64,000 nt of DNA from Clostridiales bacterium (lineage in GTDB: Bacteria > Bacillota > Clostridia > Saccharofermentanales > Saccharofermentanaceae). Positions 26,105 to 35,110 of the stretch are shown here, piece after piece. Within the stretch, counting starts at the first letter, position 1, and every line of letters begins with the position of its first letter. The stretch spans positions 17,274 to 81,273 of the forward strand of contig JAFZQI010000017.1 in NCBI GenBank assembly GCA_017620475.1. The letters run 5' to 3'. Under the pieces are notes generated by a model, which was given only the letters and a program-made list of their open reading frames with translations, searched no databases and had not been told where the DNA came from. A program made the translations under genes and the position numbers.

Positions 26105-27365
26105 GATCGATATAAACGATGTAATCTCCGGAAGCGCTGATCCGGATCGTCACTTCACCGGTTCTGTAGAAGGCATTTGCACCCGAGAGATAGGTCCAGT
26201 CACCAACGACCGCGAACCCGGTAACCTGACTTGGCACTTCGAAAGCGTTGCCGCCCCAGATCTCTGAAATGTTGTATCCGTCCACTTCCCAGATCGAATT
26301 CATCCACAGCTTATAAAGTTTTCCGTTATAGTAGTAGAGATCGTCAGCCTCATTTTCATAGAAAAACATGTCACTTCCATCTAATTTGCAGCTGATCAGT
26401 CCGGTAAACTCCGATCCGTCCTCAAGCGTGCTCCGTCCCCAGAAACAGATATTCTCTCCATCTGAAACCATGGGAACAAAGCTGCTGGATTCTGCACCGA
26501 TTTCAAGTTCCTCACAGTTGTTGCCATCGGCGTCCATGATGAAGATTTTTCCGTAGAAAAGTCCGTCATCCGCGGGTTCTTCCGGATCCACATAGCAGAT
26601 CATATCTCCAACAAAGCAAAAAGGCACGTGGGTCCCGGAAGGAGCCTTTGCCGCGGTAAACAGTATATCTTCGGCATTTCCGTCAAGGTCGACCCTATGA
26701 ATGGATCCATCCTCTTCGAAATACAGATAGTCATGGTAATAAGTCAATCGCTCGATATTCCCTTCCAGGATATCTTCGACGGAATAATCAGAGAGGTTGA
26801 TTCTTTTGACCAAAGTGTCGCTTTCGCGGAAATACAGATAATCTCCCACAAGGATCAGCGAATCGATTTTAGGCTCAACATCCGGCTGCGGAGTCGTACT
26901 ATAAATCAGTATAGCTTCATAAGTGGAATTGTTTTCTTCTTCGATCGACGCGTAATGTTTATCATAATGAACGACATAATACGAATGGGCTTTATTCGCC
27001 GTAGCAATGGCACCAAGGCAGGCATCTTCCATATCAATCGTGGCGGTCATTTTTTTCGGCTGATTGGAGTTTCCATCCGAATCCGTTTCAGATGGAGGAG
27101 CAGCTAACTGTTTCTGATAATCGGAAAGCGTCAGATCGACAACTCGATTACTCGTCTCATCCGATTCCGAAGAAGAAACTTCTACCTCACTCGTTTCGCC
27201 CTCAGCGGAAGACGAATCTTTCTCGTCCGGATCGGCAGAAAGAGTCTCCTCTTTCGGCTTTTCATTCGATTCTACCGTATCGCTCTTTTTTCCACATGCG
27301 GCATTCAAAAAACAGACAGATACGAACGCAACTGCCAACAAACCGGTGATCTTTCGATGTTTCAT
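26097..27365 (-). CDS. Lipoprotein with DUF5050-like propeller repeats
   Basis: A 422-residue lipoprotein. The signal is MKHRKITGLLAVAFVSVCFL with lipobox NAAC, followed by a Ser/Glu-rich linker to about 75. From about 160 it repeats short units of the type LVGDYLYFRES, YYHDYLYFEEDG and FVGDMICYVD, as in DUF5050 beta-propeller proteins. The ATG at 27365 is used because GGAGGG precedes it; longer in-frame starts would bury the signal. It converges with the ECF-operon lipoprotein. Confidence 0.8.
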   Translation of the reverse strand: MKHRKITGLLAVAFVSVCFLNAACGKKSDTVESNEKPKEETLSADPDEKDSSSAEGETSEVEVSSSESDETSNRVVDLTLSDYQKQLAAPPSETDSDGNSNQPKKMTATIDMEDACLGAIATANKAHSYYVVHYDKHYASIEEENNSTYEAILIYSTTPQPDVEPKIDSLILVGDYLYFRESDTLVKRINLSDYSVEDILEGNIERLTYYHDYLYFEEDGSIHRVDLDGNAEDILFTAAKAPSGTHVPFCFVGDMICYVDPEEPADDGLFYGKIFIMDADGNNCEELEIGAESSSFVPMVSDGENICFWGRSTLEDGSEFTGLISCKLDGSDMFFYENEADDLYYYNGKLYKLWMNSIWEVDGYNISEIWGGNAFEVPSQVTGFAVVGDWTYLSGANAFYRTGEVTIRISASGDYIVYIDPT

Positions 27366-27523
27366 AAGATCCCTCCTTACCTCTATTAGATTGTTGTTTG
27401 CCATCAACTCTAATTTCATCTTAGCATCAGAAAGAGGCAACAAAATGAGGGATTAGTCACACTGAAATGATTATCAAACCGCAATGTTTTAAGAATAAAC
27501 ACGATGCGCATGGCATCGAAGAT

Positions 27524-27925
27524 TTACGCGTTTTGTGTCTGAAGTTTCTTGCCTTTCGTATGGCAATTAAGCAATATGGATATGTTGGCCACCAGAAGCA
27601 CACAATGGCAAACGGGTGTAAATCCCATATGGGACATCGGAGTCGAATTCAAAGACACCATAAACCCGATCCACGAAATGAAATCGTATCCCAGGAACAA
27701 TCCGGAGAAAACGGCCAGTATCACGGACATGACCACAGAAACCGAATCTTTGACACAGGACGCAACAACGGTAAAGATCCCGGTTGCATACATGAGAAAA
27801 TACAGGATAATGAGGTTCCCCCACCAATCCAGGATCACCCTTTGATAGGAAACAAAGTTATACACCTTAAAGGCGATCGTTCCTAACCCCAAAATCAAAC
27901 CAAGGATCTTAATTCTCTTTCCCAT
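27524..27925 (-). CDS. Small multi-pass membrane protein
   Basis: About 133 residues with four hydrophobic segments (for example IKILGLILGLGTIAFKVYNF and VSVVMSVILAVFSGLFLGYD). No family was recognised. The ATG at 27925 has GGTG six bases upstream; another ATG lies at 27937. Function unknown. Confidence 0.65.
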   Translation of the reverse strand: MGKRIKILGLILGLGTIAFKVYNFVSYQRVILDWWGNLIILYFLMYATGIFTVVASCVKDSVSVVMSVILAVFSGLFLGYDFISWIGFMVSLNSTPMSHMGFTPVCHCVLLVANISILLNCHTKGKKLQTQNA

Positions 27926-28031
27926 CTCTTTCACCATCGTCTATGAAACGATTCCTTTCAAACGAAAAGTTCCCCAACATACATAAGACGATGCTTCTTG
28001 AGAAATTGTTGCAAAAGCATTTGGAAACAGA

Positions 28032-28619
28032 TCACACATCCAGTGTATATTCATCTGTTTTGAATACGCCGATCACTTCGCCGTCACAATACACCACATA
28101 TACTTCGTCACCGGATTCCAGTTTCCTGTAATGGTAACGATTCACATGTCCGAAGGAATCATCATCAAAATAGATCGTATATGTCATTCCCGTTTTCGAA
28201 TACATCTTATCGGTCACGGTTTTCGTTTCGACAGACGGGGTATTTTTGATTCCGTTCCAAGCCCCGGAGAAGCTGAATCTCCCTTTTGTCCCCATCACGC
28301 AGGCAACGATCACAATGAACGCAAGCATGCCCAGCCAGATCCATTTCTTCTTATCGTGGATCCAGCTCTTGGCCACAGGAACTGTCAGCAGGATAATAGC
28401 GGCGATCGGGATCAGATACTTAAGTACCGTCATTACTTTCAAAGTATTCAAAAATTGACTATCGATCACCTTTCCCGACGGAACATAGGCAATATACTCA
28501 ACCACAAGGAAGAAAACAAAACCGGCAATAATGAATGCCAGCCAGATCGCGATCTTCGGCGTCACTTTGATTTTTTTATCATCGGAGGACGAACCCGAAT
28601 TCAGGTTATTAGTTTCCAT
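28032..28619 (-). CDS. Membrane protein of unknown function
   Basis: A 195-residue protein with three membrane segments in the first 115 residues and a C-terminal soluble part. That part contains KTGMTYTIYFDDDSFGHVN and SGDEVYVVYCDGEVIGVF, a small beta-rich unit resembling DUF3592-like extracytoplasmic domains. TAGGTG lies seven bases before the ATG. An extended -10 at 28667-28675 overlaps the end of the ABC gene. Function unknown. Confidence 0.68.
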   Translation of the reverse strand: METNNLNSGSSSDDKKIKVTPKIAIWLAFIIAGFVFFLVVEYIAYVPSGKVIDSQFLNTLKVMTVLKYLIPIAAIILLTVPVAKSWIHDKKKWIWLGMLAFIVIVACVMGTKGRFSFSGAWNGIKNTPSVETKTVTDKMYSKTGMTYTIYFDDDSFGHVNRYHYRKLESGDEVYVVYCDGEVIGVFKTDEYTLDV

Positions 28620-28666
28620 ACATAATCACCTACTAAAGACCCTTTTCAGTTTTCTCCTCGCAAACG

Positions 28667-28675
28667 ATTATATCA
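28667..28675 (-). promoter_or_regulatory. Extended -10 promoter element
   Basis: Minus-strand TGATATAAT, 48 bases before the membrane protein gene start at 28619 and overlapping the ABC stop codon. Confidence 0.45.
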
Positions 28676-30517
28676 CACGATGTAGTTATGCGCCTGCCGG
28701 TCAAACATCTCTCTGTAACGTCCGTTTTGCTTCATGAGTTCATCATGAGTACCCTGTTCGATGATCTTTCCATGCTCGAAAAGATAGATACGGTCGGCCA
28801 TACGAGTTGTCGAAAGACGGTGCGAAATGAAGATGACCGTATTCTCCCCTGCATTTTCAATCAGGTTCTTGTTGAGTTTATACTCCGATACCGGATCGAG
28901 TGCCGAGGACGGCTCATCAAGGATCGATACCGCCCGGTCTTCGTTTCGAAGGAATACACGTGAGATCGCAAGTTTCTGGCTCTCGCCGCCGCTGAGATTC
29001 ACGCCGGATTCATCAAATTCCCGTGTCAGCGGTGTATGGATCCCGTCAGGAAGCGAATCGAGTCTCTTCCCGAAATCCGCTTTGCGAAGCGCATGGATCA
29101 CATCCTCTTCGTCTTCTTTATCCGCTTTCCTCAGCAGCACATTCTCCGCGATCGTAGCCGCATAAATATTGTAATCCTGGAAAACCGCACTGATCTTCTT
29201 TCTGTATTCATGCGTGTTATATTCACGGATATCATGTTCTCCATAACGGATACTGCCATCTGTTACATCGTAAAGACGCATCAGAAGCTTTACGAAGGTT
29301 GTCTTGCCCGCGCCGTTCTCGCCAACGATGGCGATCTTTTCCCCGGGATGGATCTCGATCGAAATATCCGAAAGCGTATCTTTTTCCGTATTCGGATAGC
29401 GGAAAGATACATGAGAAAGCACGATCGGTTCGGAGCCTTTTTCCGGAGTCAGACCGTCCGCCACCTCGATGTTCGGCTTATACTCTAAAAGCTTGATGAG
29501 TTTTTCACCGTAAAGACCGATATTCTGGAAATCCACAAGACAGTAGTTGATCTCATTGAGATTTCTTCTTACGTAGTTTGCGGCATTATTCGCCGATGCC
29601 ACCTCGCCGAGGGCGATGGATTTAACGACCAGTGCAAGATACCCGAGGTAGGCCGGGATCGCAAAGAACGAGAATACTGTAAAGACAGAGATCCAGTTAA
29701 CTAAAGAGATCCAGGTCAGCGGCGGACCATAGATCCGGCCCTCTTCCGCCGCCTCATCCAAAGCCTCGTCAAACTGCAGTCTCAAAGGACCGCGGACATC
29801 GGTCATCTTGCACTCCTTGGCGAACTCCGGCTGATAGAAAACGCGCTTGCTGTAATCCGCCTTACGTATTTTCTTCTGTGACTCCACCCACCAGGTATAA
29901 TTGATTTTCTCGATCTGAAAGCGGGTCAGAAGATTTACGATGAATCCGGCGATCGGGAAGAACGCAAGGACCGGGCTGATGGTCAGGATCATGGCCGCCG
30001 CCACGAATAGCGCAACCGCTCCTCCAATGATGGAACTTACGACCAGCACCGTATCTTCAATCAGCGAATCCGCCCGCTGTGACACCACCACATAGTTATC
30101 GTAATTCTTCGGATCATCGTAGAAGATCAGATCCTTCAGGCTGTTCTTCTCGGCCAGTTCTCTCTGGATCCTTCCGGAAAGCGGAATCAGTTTCGCCTTC
30201 GACCACTCATTAAGAAGCTGGCGGATCCACTCAAGAAATACCACAAGGACCAATGAGATCAGAAGCAGCACGATAACTTCACAGAACTCATATTTCCCGG
30301 TAAGACGGTTGATGATCATCTTCAGGATAAAAGTATCGTTGAATGCCATACCGGACAGAAGGAGAATATTCAGCGCCATGACCTTAACGATCAGCGCTTT
30401 GTCATATCTTGCGGCATATTTCAGAAGATATGCCACATTTCCGACCATAAGCCGAATGGTGATCTTCTCTTCCGGAAGCTTCATCTTTCTTTGTTTTTTC
30501 TTAGTATTCTTGCTCAT
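28673..30517 (-). CDS. ABC exporter half-transporter (TMD-NBD fusion)
   Basis: A 614-residue protein with an N-terminal six-helix membrane domain (about 40-330) and a C-terminal ATPase. Walker A is GENGAGKT (399-406), the signature is LSGGESQKLAISR (508-520), Walker B is AVSILDEPSS and the switch His is in FISHRLSTTR. All catalytic residues are present. It overlaps the upstream ABC gene by 17 bases, so the two likely form a heterodimer. No peptidase C39 domain is present. Substrate unknown; members export peptides, lipids or drugs. Confidence 0.92.
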   Translation of the reverse strand: MSKNTKKKQRKMKLPEEKITIRLMVGNVAYLLKYAARYDKALIVKVMALNILLLSGMAFNDTFILKMIINRLTGKYEFCEVIVLLLISLVLVVFLEWIRQLLNEWSKAKLIPLSGRIQRELAEKNSLKDLIFYDDPKNYDNYVVVSQRADSLIEDTVLVVSSIIGGAVALFVAAAMILTISPVLAFFPIAGFIVNLLTRFQIEKINYTWWVESQKKIRKADYSKRVFYQPEFAKECKMTDVRGPLRLQFDEALDEAAEEGRIYGPPLTWISLVNWISVFTVFSFFAIPAYLGYLALVVKSIALGEVASANNAANYVRRNLNEINYCLVDFQNIGLYGEKLIKLLEYKPNIEVADGLTPEKGSEPIVLSHVSFRYPNTEKDTLSDISIEIHPGEKIAIVGENGAGKTTFVKLLMRLYDVTDGSIRYGEHDIREYNTHEYRKKISAVFQDYNIYAATIAENVLLRKADKEDEEDVIHALRKADFGKRLDSLPDGIHTPLTREFDESGVNLSGGESQKLAISRVFLRNEDRAVSILDEPSSALDPVSEYKLNKNLIENAGENTVIFISHRLSTTRMADRIYLFEHGKIIEQGTHDELMKQNGRYREMFDRQAHNYIV

Positions 30518-32336
30518 AGAAAGCCTCCGCTCCCAGGAGCATCTCTTCCGGTAAGCTGTCCTGATAATTTTCGGCCTGCATCATAAACATCTCATAGTAA
30601 TGCTGTTTCATCTCCATGAGTTCTTCGTGAGACCCGTGCTCGACTACACGGCCGTCCTTCATCATGTAGATCTTATCCGCCATTCTTGCCGAAGACAGAC
30701 GGTGTGAGATAAAGACGACACCCCGTCCTTCCGAAAGGCGCATCATGTTATTGTACATATTGTATTCAGCCAGCGGATCGAGCGCCGAGGACGGCTCATC
30801 GAGAATGACCATATCCGGCTGCTGGGCAAACACTCGTGCGATGGCGATCTTCTGAGCCTGGCCTCCCGAAGGAATAAAACCGCTCTCATCGAACTCACGG
30901 CTGACGATCGTATCCAGACCCTTCACAAGCCCTGGATGCTTCACATCAAACTGTGCATTGACCAGTGCTTTTTCCGCAAGATCATAATCGGCCTGACCTT
31001 CAGGTCTGCGCATCAGGACATTTTCGACAAGCGGCATCGCAAAGACCTGCAGATCCTGGAACACCGTACCGAATCTCTTCCGATATGCATCCTTATCGAT
31101 CTCATTGATATCGATCCCGTTCACGAGGATCTTTCCCGAAGTCACGGGATAAAGCCCCATGACCAGCTTGATCATCGTCGTCTTTCCGGCACCGTTATAA
31201 CCGACGATCGCCAGTTTCTCGCCCTTATTCCAGCGGAATGACACATCGTGGATCGAAGCGGTTTTGGCCCCGGGATAGGTAAATGACACGTGCGACAGCT
31301 CGATGGATCGGATCTCCCCGACATCCGGCTTCTTCGCTTCCTCCACACGTTCCGTCTCCAGGAACTCCTGAAGATTCTTAAAAAGCCGCGACTCATTACT
31401 CAGATAGATCCGGTTCTCCACCCCGTGCTTCAGCTGATCGGTGGAAAAAGCCATGGCCGTGATCATGGCTACATAACTGGAGATATCCGTAACATCCCCG
31501 CTCTTGATCCGAAACGCCACATAGAAATAAGCGGCGATCCCGGCCAGCACCGAGTAGCTCCCCTTCATCAGAAACGAATAGAAAGCCGACTTCATCCGGT
31601 ACTTCAGCGAGACCTGACTCATCCTGTCTATCGCCGATTCCTGTTTTTCGAGCATGATCGAGTTGATATCGAAAAGGCGGATCTCCGGCGCATACTTTTT
31701 CTCATAGTAGATCCTTTTGACGTAGTCCGCCGTACGCTTATCCCGGGTAATCGCCTTCTCCCGGTCATAATTGCATTTTCCGTTCTTCTTTCCGTAATAT
31801 AGGCTTACGATCATCGGGATGACCATAAAGATCAGAAGGATCGGATCCACCGTCACCACGATCACCAGCGACATGATCGTCGCACCGACATTTCCGATAT
31901 ACACGCCCGTCTGGATCGACAGATTCATCGCCTGCTCCGCACAGCGGTCAAGTGCCCGGGCATAGCGGTCATAAAACTCCGGAGACTCATAATCCGAAAG
32001 CGAAAGCTGATCCGAAATATCCATCACCCGATGAAAGATGTGACGATAGACTTCCGGCGTCTTGATCTTCCTGTAGGTCTCGTACCAGCCGCAGATAAAA
32101 TGCACGCAGACATGCCCGAGACACGCGATGATCAGAAACCAGAAAAGCTTACTGTACTCGATATTCCGCTCGATACAGTTAAAGATGTATTTGGTCAGGT
32201 ATACAAAGAAGAACACATAGAAGATCTGTTCGATCGAATTCTTAAAAAGCGTAAAAGCCAGAAGAAGTTTATCCGAATCCCAAACCTGTTTCAGCGCATA
32301 TTTCAATTGTTTAAAAGTGCTGTCTTTCGCTTTCAT
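30501..32336 (-). CDS. ABC exporter half-transporter (TMD-NBD fusion)
   Basis: A 611-residue partner of the following ABC gene. The membrane domain spans about 35-310. The ATPase has GYNGAGKTT, PSGGQAQKIAIARVF, MVILDEPSSALD and FISHRLSSAR, so it appears catalytically competent. It overlaps its partner by 17 bases, implying a heterodimer with two consensus ATP sites. The ribosome site is weak (GGAAGAA). A MATE gene lies 68 bases upstream on the same strand. Confidence 0.92.
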   Translation of the reverse strand: MKAKDSTFKQLKYALKQVWDSDKLLLAFTLFKNSIEQIFYVFFFVYLTKYIFNCIERNIEYSKLFWFLIIACLGHVCVHFICGWYETYRKIKTPEVYRHIFHRVMDISDQLSLSDYESPEFYDRYARALDRCAEQAMNLSIQTGVYIGNVGATIMSLVIVVTVDPILLIFMVIPMIVSLYYGKKNGKCNYDREKAITRDKRTADYVKRIYYEKKYAPEIRLFDINSIMLEKQESAIDRMSQVSLKYRMKSAFYSFLMKGSYSVLAGIAAYFYVAFRIKSGDVTDISSYVAMITAMAFSTDQLKHGVENRIYLSNESRLFKNLQEFLETERVEEAKKPDVGEIRSIELSHVSFTYPGAKTASIHDVSFRWNKGEKLAIVGYNGAGKTTMIKLVMGLYPVTSGKILVNGIDINEIDKDAYRKRFGTVFQDLQVFAMPLVENVLMRRPEGQADYDLAEKALVNAQFDVKHPGLVKGLDTIVSREFDESGFIPSGGQAQKIAIARVFAQQPDMVILDEPSSALDPLAEYNMYNNMMRLSEGRGVVFISHRLSSARMADKIYMMKDGRVVEHGSHEELMEMKQHYYEMFMMQAENYQDSLPEEMLLGAEAFYEQEY

Positions 32337-32404
32337 GCGGTTCTTCCGACTCCCCGAAAAAAGATATATCTATACTACCACTCTTTTTCCCTTCGAAAAG
32401 CACT

Positions 32405-33838
32405 TTATACTGTGGGTTCAATGTTTCTTTTTGTTTTGATTTCTTCCTCGAGTTCCGGCTCCTGCTCCGGCTCGATTTCGATCTTCTTTTCCACGACGGA
32501 TTTTCCGACCCACTTCTTCTTATACCAGTAATACATGACGATCAGTCCGCGGATGCACTCATCCGTGGCAGTTCCGGCATAAATGCCTGCGATACCGACG
32601 CCCAGGGCCACACCGACGGTATATCCCATCGTAAGGCCTAAGCCCCAGTTGCAGAGTATTCCCATGATCAAAGGAAACACATACGCACCGGCCGCTTTCA
32701 GGCTGCTGACGAAAGTCATATTCAGGCATCGTCCCATCTCCACGAATATATCCACGATCATGATCATCTGCCCGAATGCGATGATGGTCTGGTTCGAAGT
32801 GAAAAGCTGAAGCGTATACCGGCACAGTATCGCATTGATGGAAGCCATGGCGATCGTAATCGGCATAGATGTCCGCAGTGTTTTAAAGACACGCTTATAC
32901 GCCTCTTCCGATTTTCCCGCACCAACAAGATGTCCCGTAATGATCTGTGTCGACATAGCACAGGCATTAGAGAAGATCATGGCAAACGAGATCAGTGTAT
33001 TGCAGTACGCCCTCGCATTTACCGCGTCATTGCCCATGGCATTGACGAAAGAAAGAAGCGTCGTCTGATAAAGGTTATACGTCAGGTTCTCTCCGGCTGT
33101 CGGAAGACCGATCTTGATCATCTTGATCAGAAGCTTTTTCGGAAAAGGACGCAGATAACGAAGCGAGATCCGACCCGTTCTGGTAGCAAAGAAGAATATA
33201 AAGACCGCGATCACCGCAAGAAATCTCGCAAATACCGTTGCAATCGCAACGCCGGCAACACCGATGCCCAGGAAACGAAGCGGCCCGTAGAGGAAGATAT
33301 AGTTGCCGATGATATTGACGATATTGATCGCCAGCGTGACCCACATGCCGATCTTGGTATACCCGTTACAGCGCAGGATCTGGACCATTACGTTAAATAC
33401 CGCGATCAGAAAGCCTCCACCGCCGACAATGTAGATGTAGATCATGGAATAAGGCCGCATCTCCGGCGAGACATGCAGGAAGTCCATAATCAGAGGATTT
33501 GCCGCGCAAAAAGCACCGCTGAGGACGACGCCGATCACGAAGTTGACCACGATCGCCAGCGTATAGATCATGTTCATCTTATCGAACCTTTTCGCGCCGA
33601 GATATTGCGCAACCACAACGCTTGTTGCCGTCGCAATGACATTGAAAAGGATCATCATCATGAACATGATGGTGTTGGCATTTCCGATTGCTCCGACAGC
33701 ATACTCATCATAATGGCTGAGCATGATCGTATCGACGTTATTGAGCATGGTATTGAGAAATAGCTCAATAAACATGGGACCCGCAAGCATCAGAAGCGGG
33801 GTCTTCTCGTCGATGACGATGGTTTTTTTCTTGTTCAT
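32405..33838 (-). CDS. MATE family efflux protein
   Basis: A 477-residue MATE protein with about twelve membrane segments. Family patterns are AGPMFIELFLNTMLNNVDTI near the N-terminus and GLPTAGENLTYNLYQTTLLSF at the start of the second half. The C-terminal tail is Glu/Lys-rich (VEKKIEIEPEQEPELEEEIK). AGGTGAGA precedes the ATG. It lies just upstream of two ABC half-transporters. Substrate unknown. It differs clearly from the MATE protein at 1270-2628. Confidence 0.92.
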   Translation of the reverse strand: MNKKKTIVIDEKTPLLMLAGPMFIELFLNTMLNNVDTIMLSHYDEYAVGAIGNANTIMFMMMILFNVIATATSVVVAQYLGAKRFDKMNMIYTLAIVVNFVIGVVLSGAFCAANPLIMDFLHVSPEMRPYSMIYIYIVGGGGFLIAVFNVMVQILRCNGYTKIGMWVTLAINIVNIIGNYIFLYGPLRFLGIGVAGVAIATVFARFLAVIAVFIFFFATRTGRISLRYLRPFPKKLLIKMIKIGLPTAGENLTYNLYQTTLLSFVNAMGNDAVNARAYCNTLISFAMIFSNACAMSTQIITGHLVGAGKSEEAYKRVFKTLRTSMPITIAMASINAILCRYTLQLFTSNQTIIAFGQMIMIVDIFVEMGRCLNMTFVSSLKAAGAYVFPLIMGILCNWGLGLTMGYTVGVALGVGIAGIYAGTATDECIRGLIVMYYWYKKKWVGKSVVEKKIEIEPEQEPELEEEIKTKRNIEPTV

Positions 33839-33950
33839 TGTCTCACCTGATATCTACAAAACCTTCTATCACGAGAAACAATAATACTACACCTTCCCCG
33901 TTTAATATACAAAGTTTTTGCCGATTCATATCAGCATATTGACTATGGCT

Positions 33951-34052
33951 TTACGCGTCCTCGCCCCAGTCATCGCCGAAATAGCTGTCGGTGATCACAT
34001 CCTCTGACTCAAATCGCAGGATCTCAAGTTTCAGTGCCTGATATTCTTCCAT
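33951..34052 (-). CDS. Very small acidic protein (33 aa), candidate secreted or modified peptide
   Basis: A 33-residue frame, beginning MEEYQALKLEILRFE and ending DVITDSYFGDDWGEDA. GGAGG lies five bases before the ATG at 34052 (an overlapping ATG is three bases earlier). The acidic C-terminus with a DVIT-S motif resembles small peptides often found in Clostridia near transporters. On the same strand, a MATE gene and two ABC exporter genes follow. Being so short, it could be chance; the ribosome site and motif argue for a real gene. Confidence 0.5.
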   Translation of the reverse strand: MEEYQALKLEILRFESEDVITDSYFGDDWGEDA

Positions 34053-34069
34053 CATTTCCTCCATTACCT

Positions 34070-34162
34070 TCACTCGCACGCCTTGGCATAATTATAGAAC
34101 GCGCATACGAGATCCTTGCCCTTAGAGCTTGCATTTGCATTGGTCAGTATGCCGTATCTCAT
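34070..34162 (-). CDS. Possible 30-residue peptide
   Basis: An ATG frame coding MRYGILTNANASSKGKDLVC to a final KACE, 17 bases upstream of the 33-residue ORF. There is no clear ribosome site. It has two cysteines. It may be a leader, a partner of the next ORF, or chance. Confidence 0.25.
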   Translation of the reverse strand: MRYGILTNANASSKGKDLVCAFYNYAKACE

Positions 34163-34226
34163 TATATACGGAAATTTGTTCTTTACTTTTTCGCAGATTC
34201 ACCCTCGCATTAGGCGAACTAATGAC

Positions 34227-34820
34227 TCACTCAGAAGCCCGATCCAGCACAGCCTGATAATCATCCCTAAAGCGGAATGTACACATCCCCGCTTTTCTTG
34301 CACCCTCGACATTATCCACCCGATCATCAACAAACAGGCACTCCTCACCCTTCAGCCCGTACTCGGCAAGAAACGCCTGATAAATCTCAACATCCGGCTT
34401 GAGCATGCGGTAGTTCGACGACACAAACACGCCGTTGAAGAAATCCAGAGGCAGGAACTTCGGGAAATACTCATAGAAAAGATCGCTGGCATTGGAAAGA
34501 ATATAGATGCCGAGGCCTTTGGCCTTTACACTCTCGCAGAACTCCCTCGCCCCGTTAAGCGGCGTCATGCAGAAGCCCCAGTGGTCAGCGCAATTACGAA
34601 GCGCCTCGTGATACTTTTCGGGAACTCTCCCCTTCACCAGATCAAAACGGTCTTTGTCCTTGATATCCCCGCGATCTCCCATCAGCCACTCCGGTCCGAG
34701 GAAAAGCTCCCTTCGGATCACGTCCTTCTCTTCCTCTGAAGAACAGAACCGGTTCAAAACAGCCTCCGGATTGTAATCCAAAAGCACATTGCCCATATCA
34801 AGTACGACATTCTTAATCAT
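34227..34820 (-). CDS. HAD-superfamily hydrolase (IA variant, YihX-like)
   Basis: A 197-residue phosphatase-like protein. The motifs in order are VVLDMGNVLLDYNP (motif I), YILSNASDLF (motif II), RMLKPDVEIYQ (motif III Lys) and CLFVDDRVDNVEGA (motif IV). The second Asp of motif I (DMG rather than DxD) is replaced by Gly, as in several YihX-like members. The ATG at 34820 is chosen because homology begins there. It is monocistronic. Substrate unknown, probably a sugar or nucleotide phosphate. Confidence 0.87.
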   Translation of the reverse strand: MIKNVVLDMGNVLLDYNPEAVLNRFCSSEEEKDVIRRELFLGPEWLMGDRGDIKDKDRFDLVKGRVPEKYHEALRNCADHWGFCMTPLNGAREFCESVKAKGLGIYILSNASDLFYEYFPKFLPLDFFNGVFVSSNYRMLKPDVEIYQAFLAEYGLKGEECLFVDDRVDNVEGARKAGMCTFRFRDDYQAVLDRASE

Positions 34821-35025
34821 GTAATTTACGCTCTCTTCCCGAAAAGGACTCGAAACCAAACGGCACACGGTCCTTTTCCCACAGAGATTATAACACACGA
34901 TTCCTAAACGAATTCCCAGAATAATATAACAGTTCTCTCACCGAAACCTCGGAAACTCTTGCGGCACTCTCGCCCGATCCCCGGAAATGAATCGCGCCTC
35001 TTCTTCCTCCTCTCGAAAAGAACCG
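34821..35025. other. Non-coding gap, no further feature seen
   Basis: About 200 bp between the HAD gene start and the terminator hairpin. No open frame with a ribosome site was found. CGAAAAGAACCGG at 35014-35026 is a near relative of the AAAAGCAC motif. Confidence 0.5.
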
Positions 35026-35059
35026 GCGCGTCCGATCGGGGTTCCCCCACCGGGCGCGC
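35015..35059 (-). terminator. Probable intrinsic terminator of the vWA gene
   Basis: GCGCG (35026-35030) pairs with CGCGC (35055-35059) and the stem continues inward as a GC-rich imperfect hairpin ending in a 4-base loop. Read on the minus strand it is followed by GGTTCTTTTC. It lies about 50 bases after the vWA stop codon. Confidence 0.5.
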
Positions 35060-35110
35060 ACGGCCACCTATCCTCATATCCGGTTAAGGTTCAAATCATC
35101 GGCGCATTAC

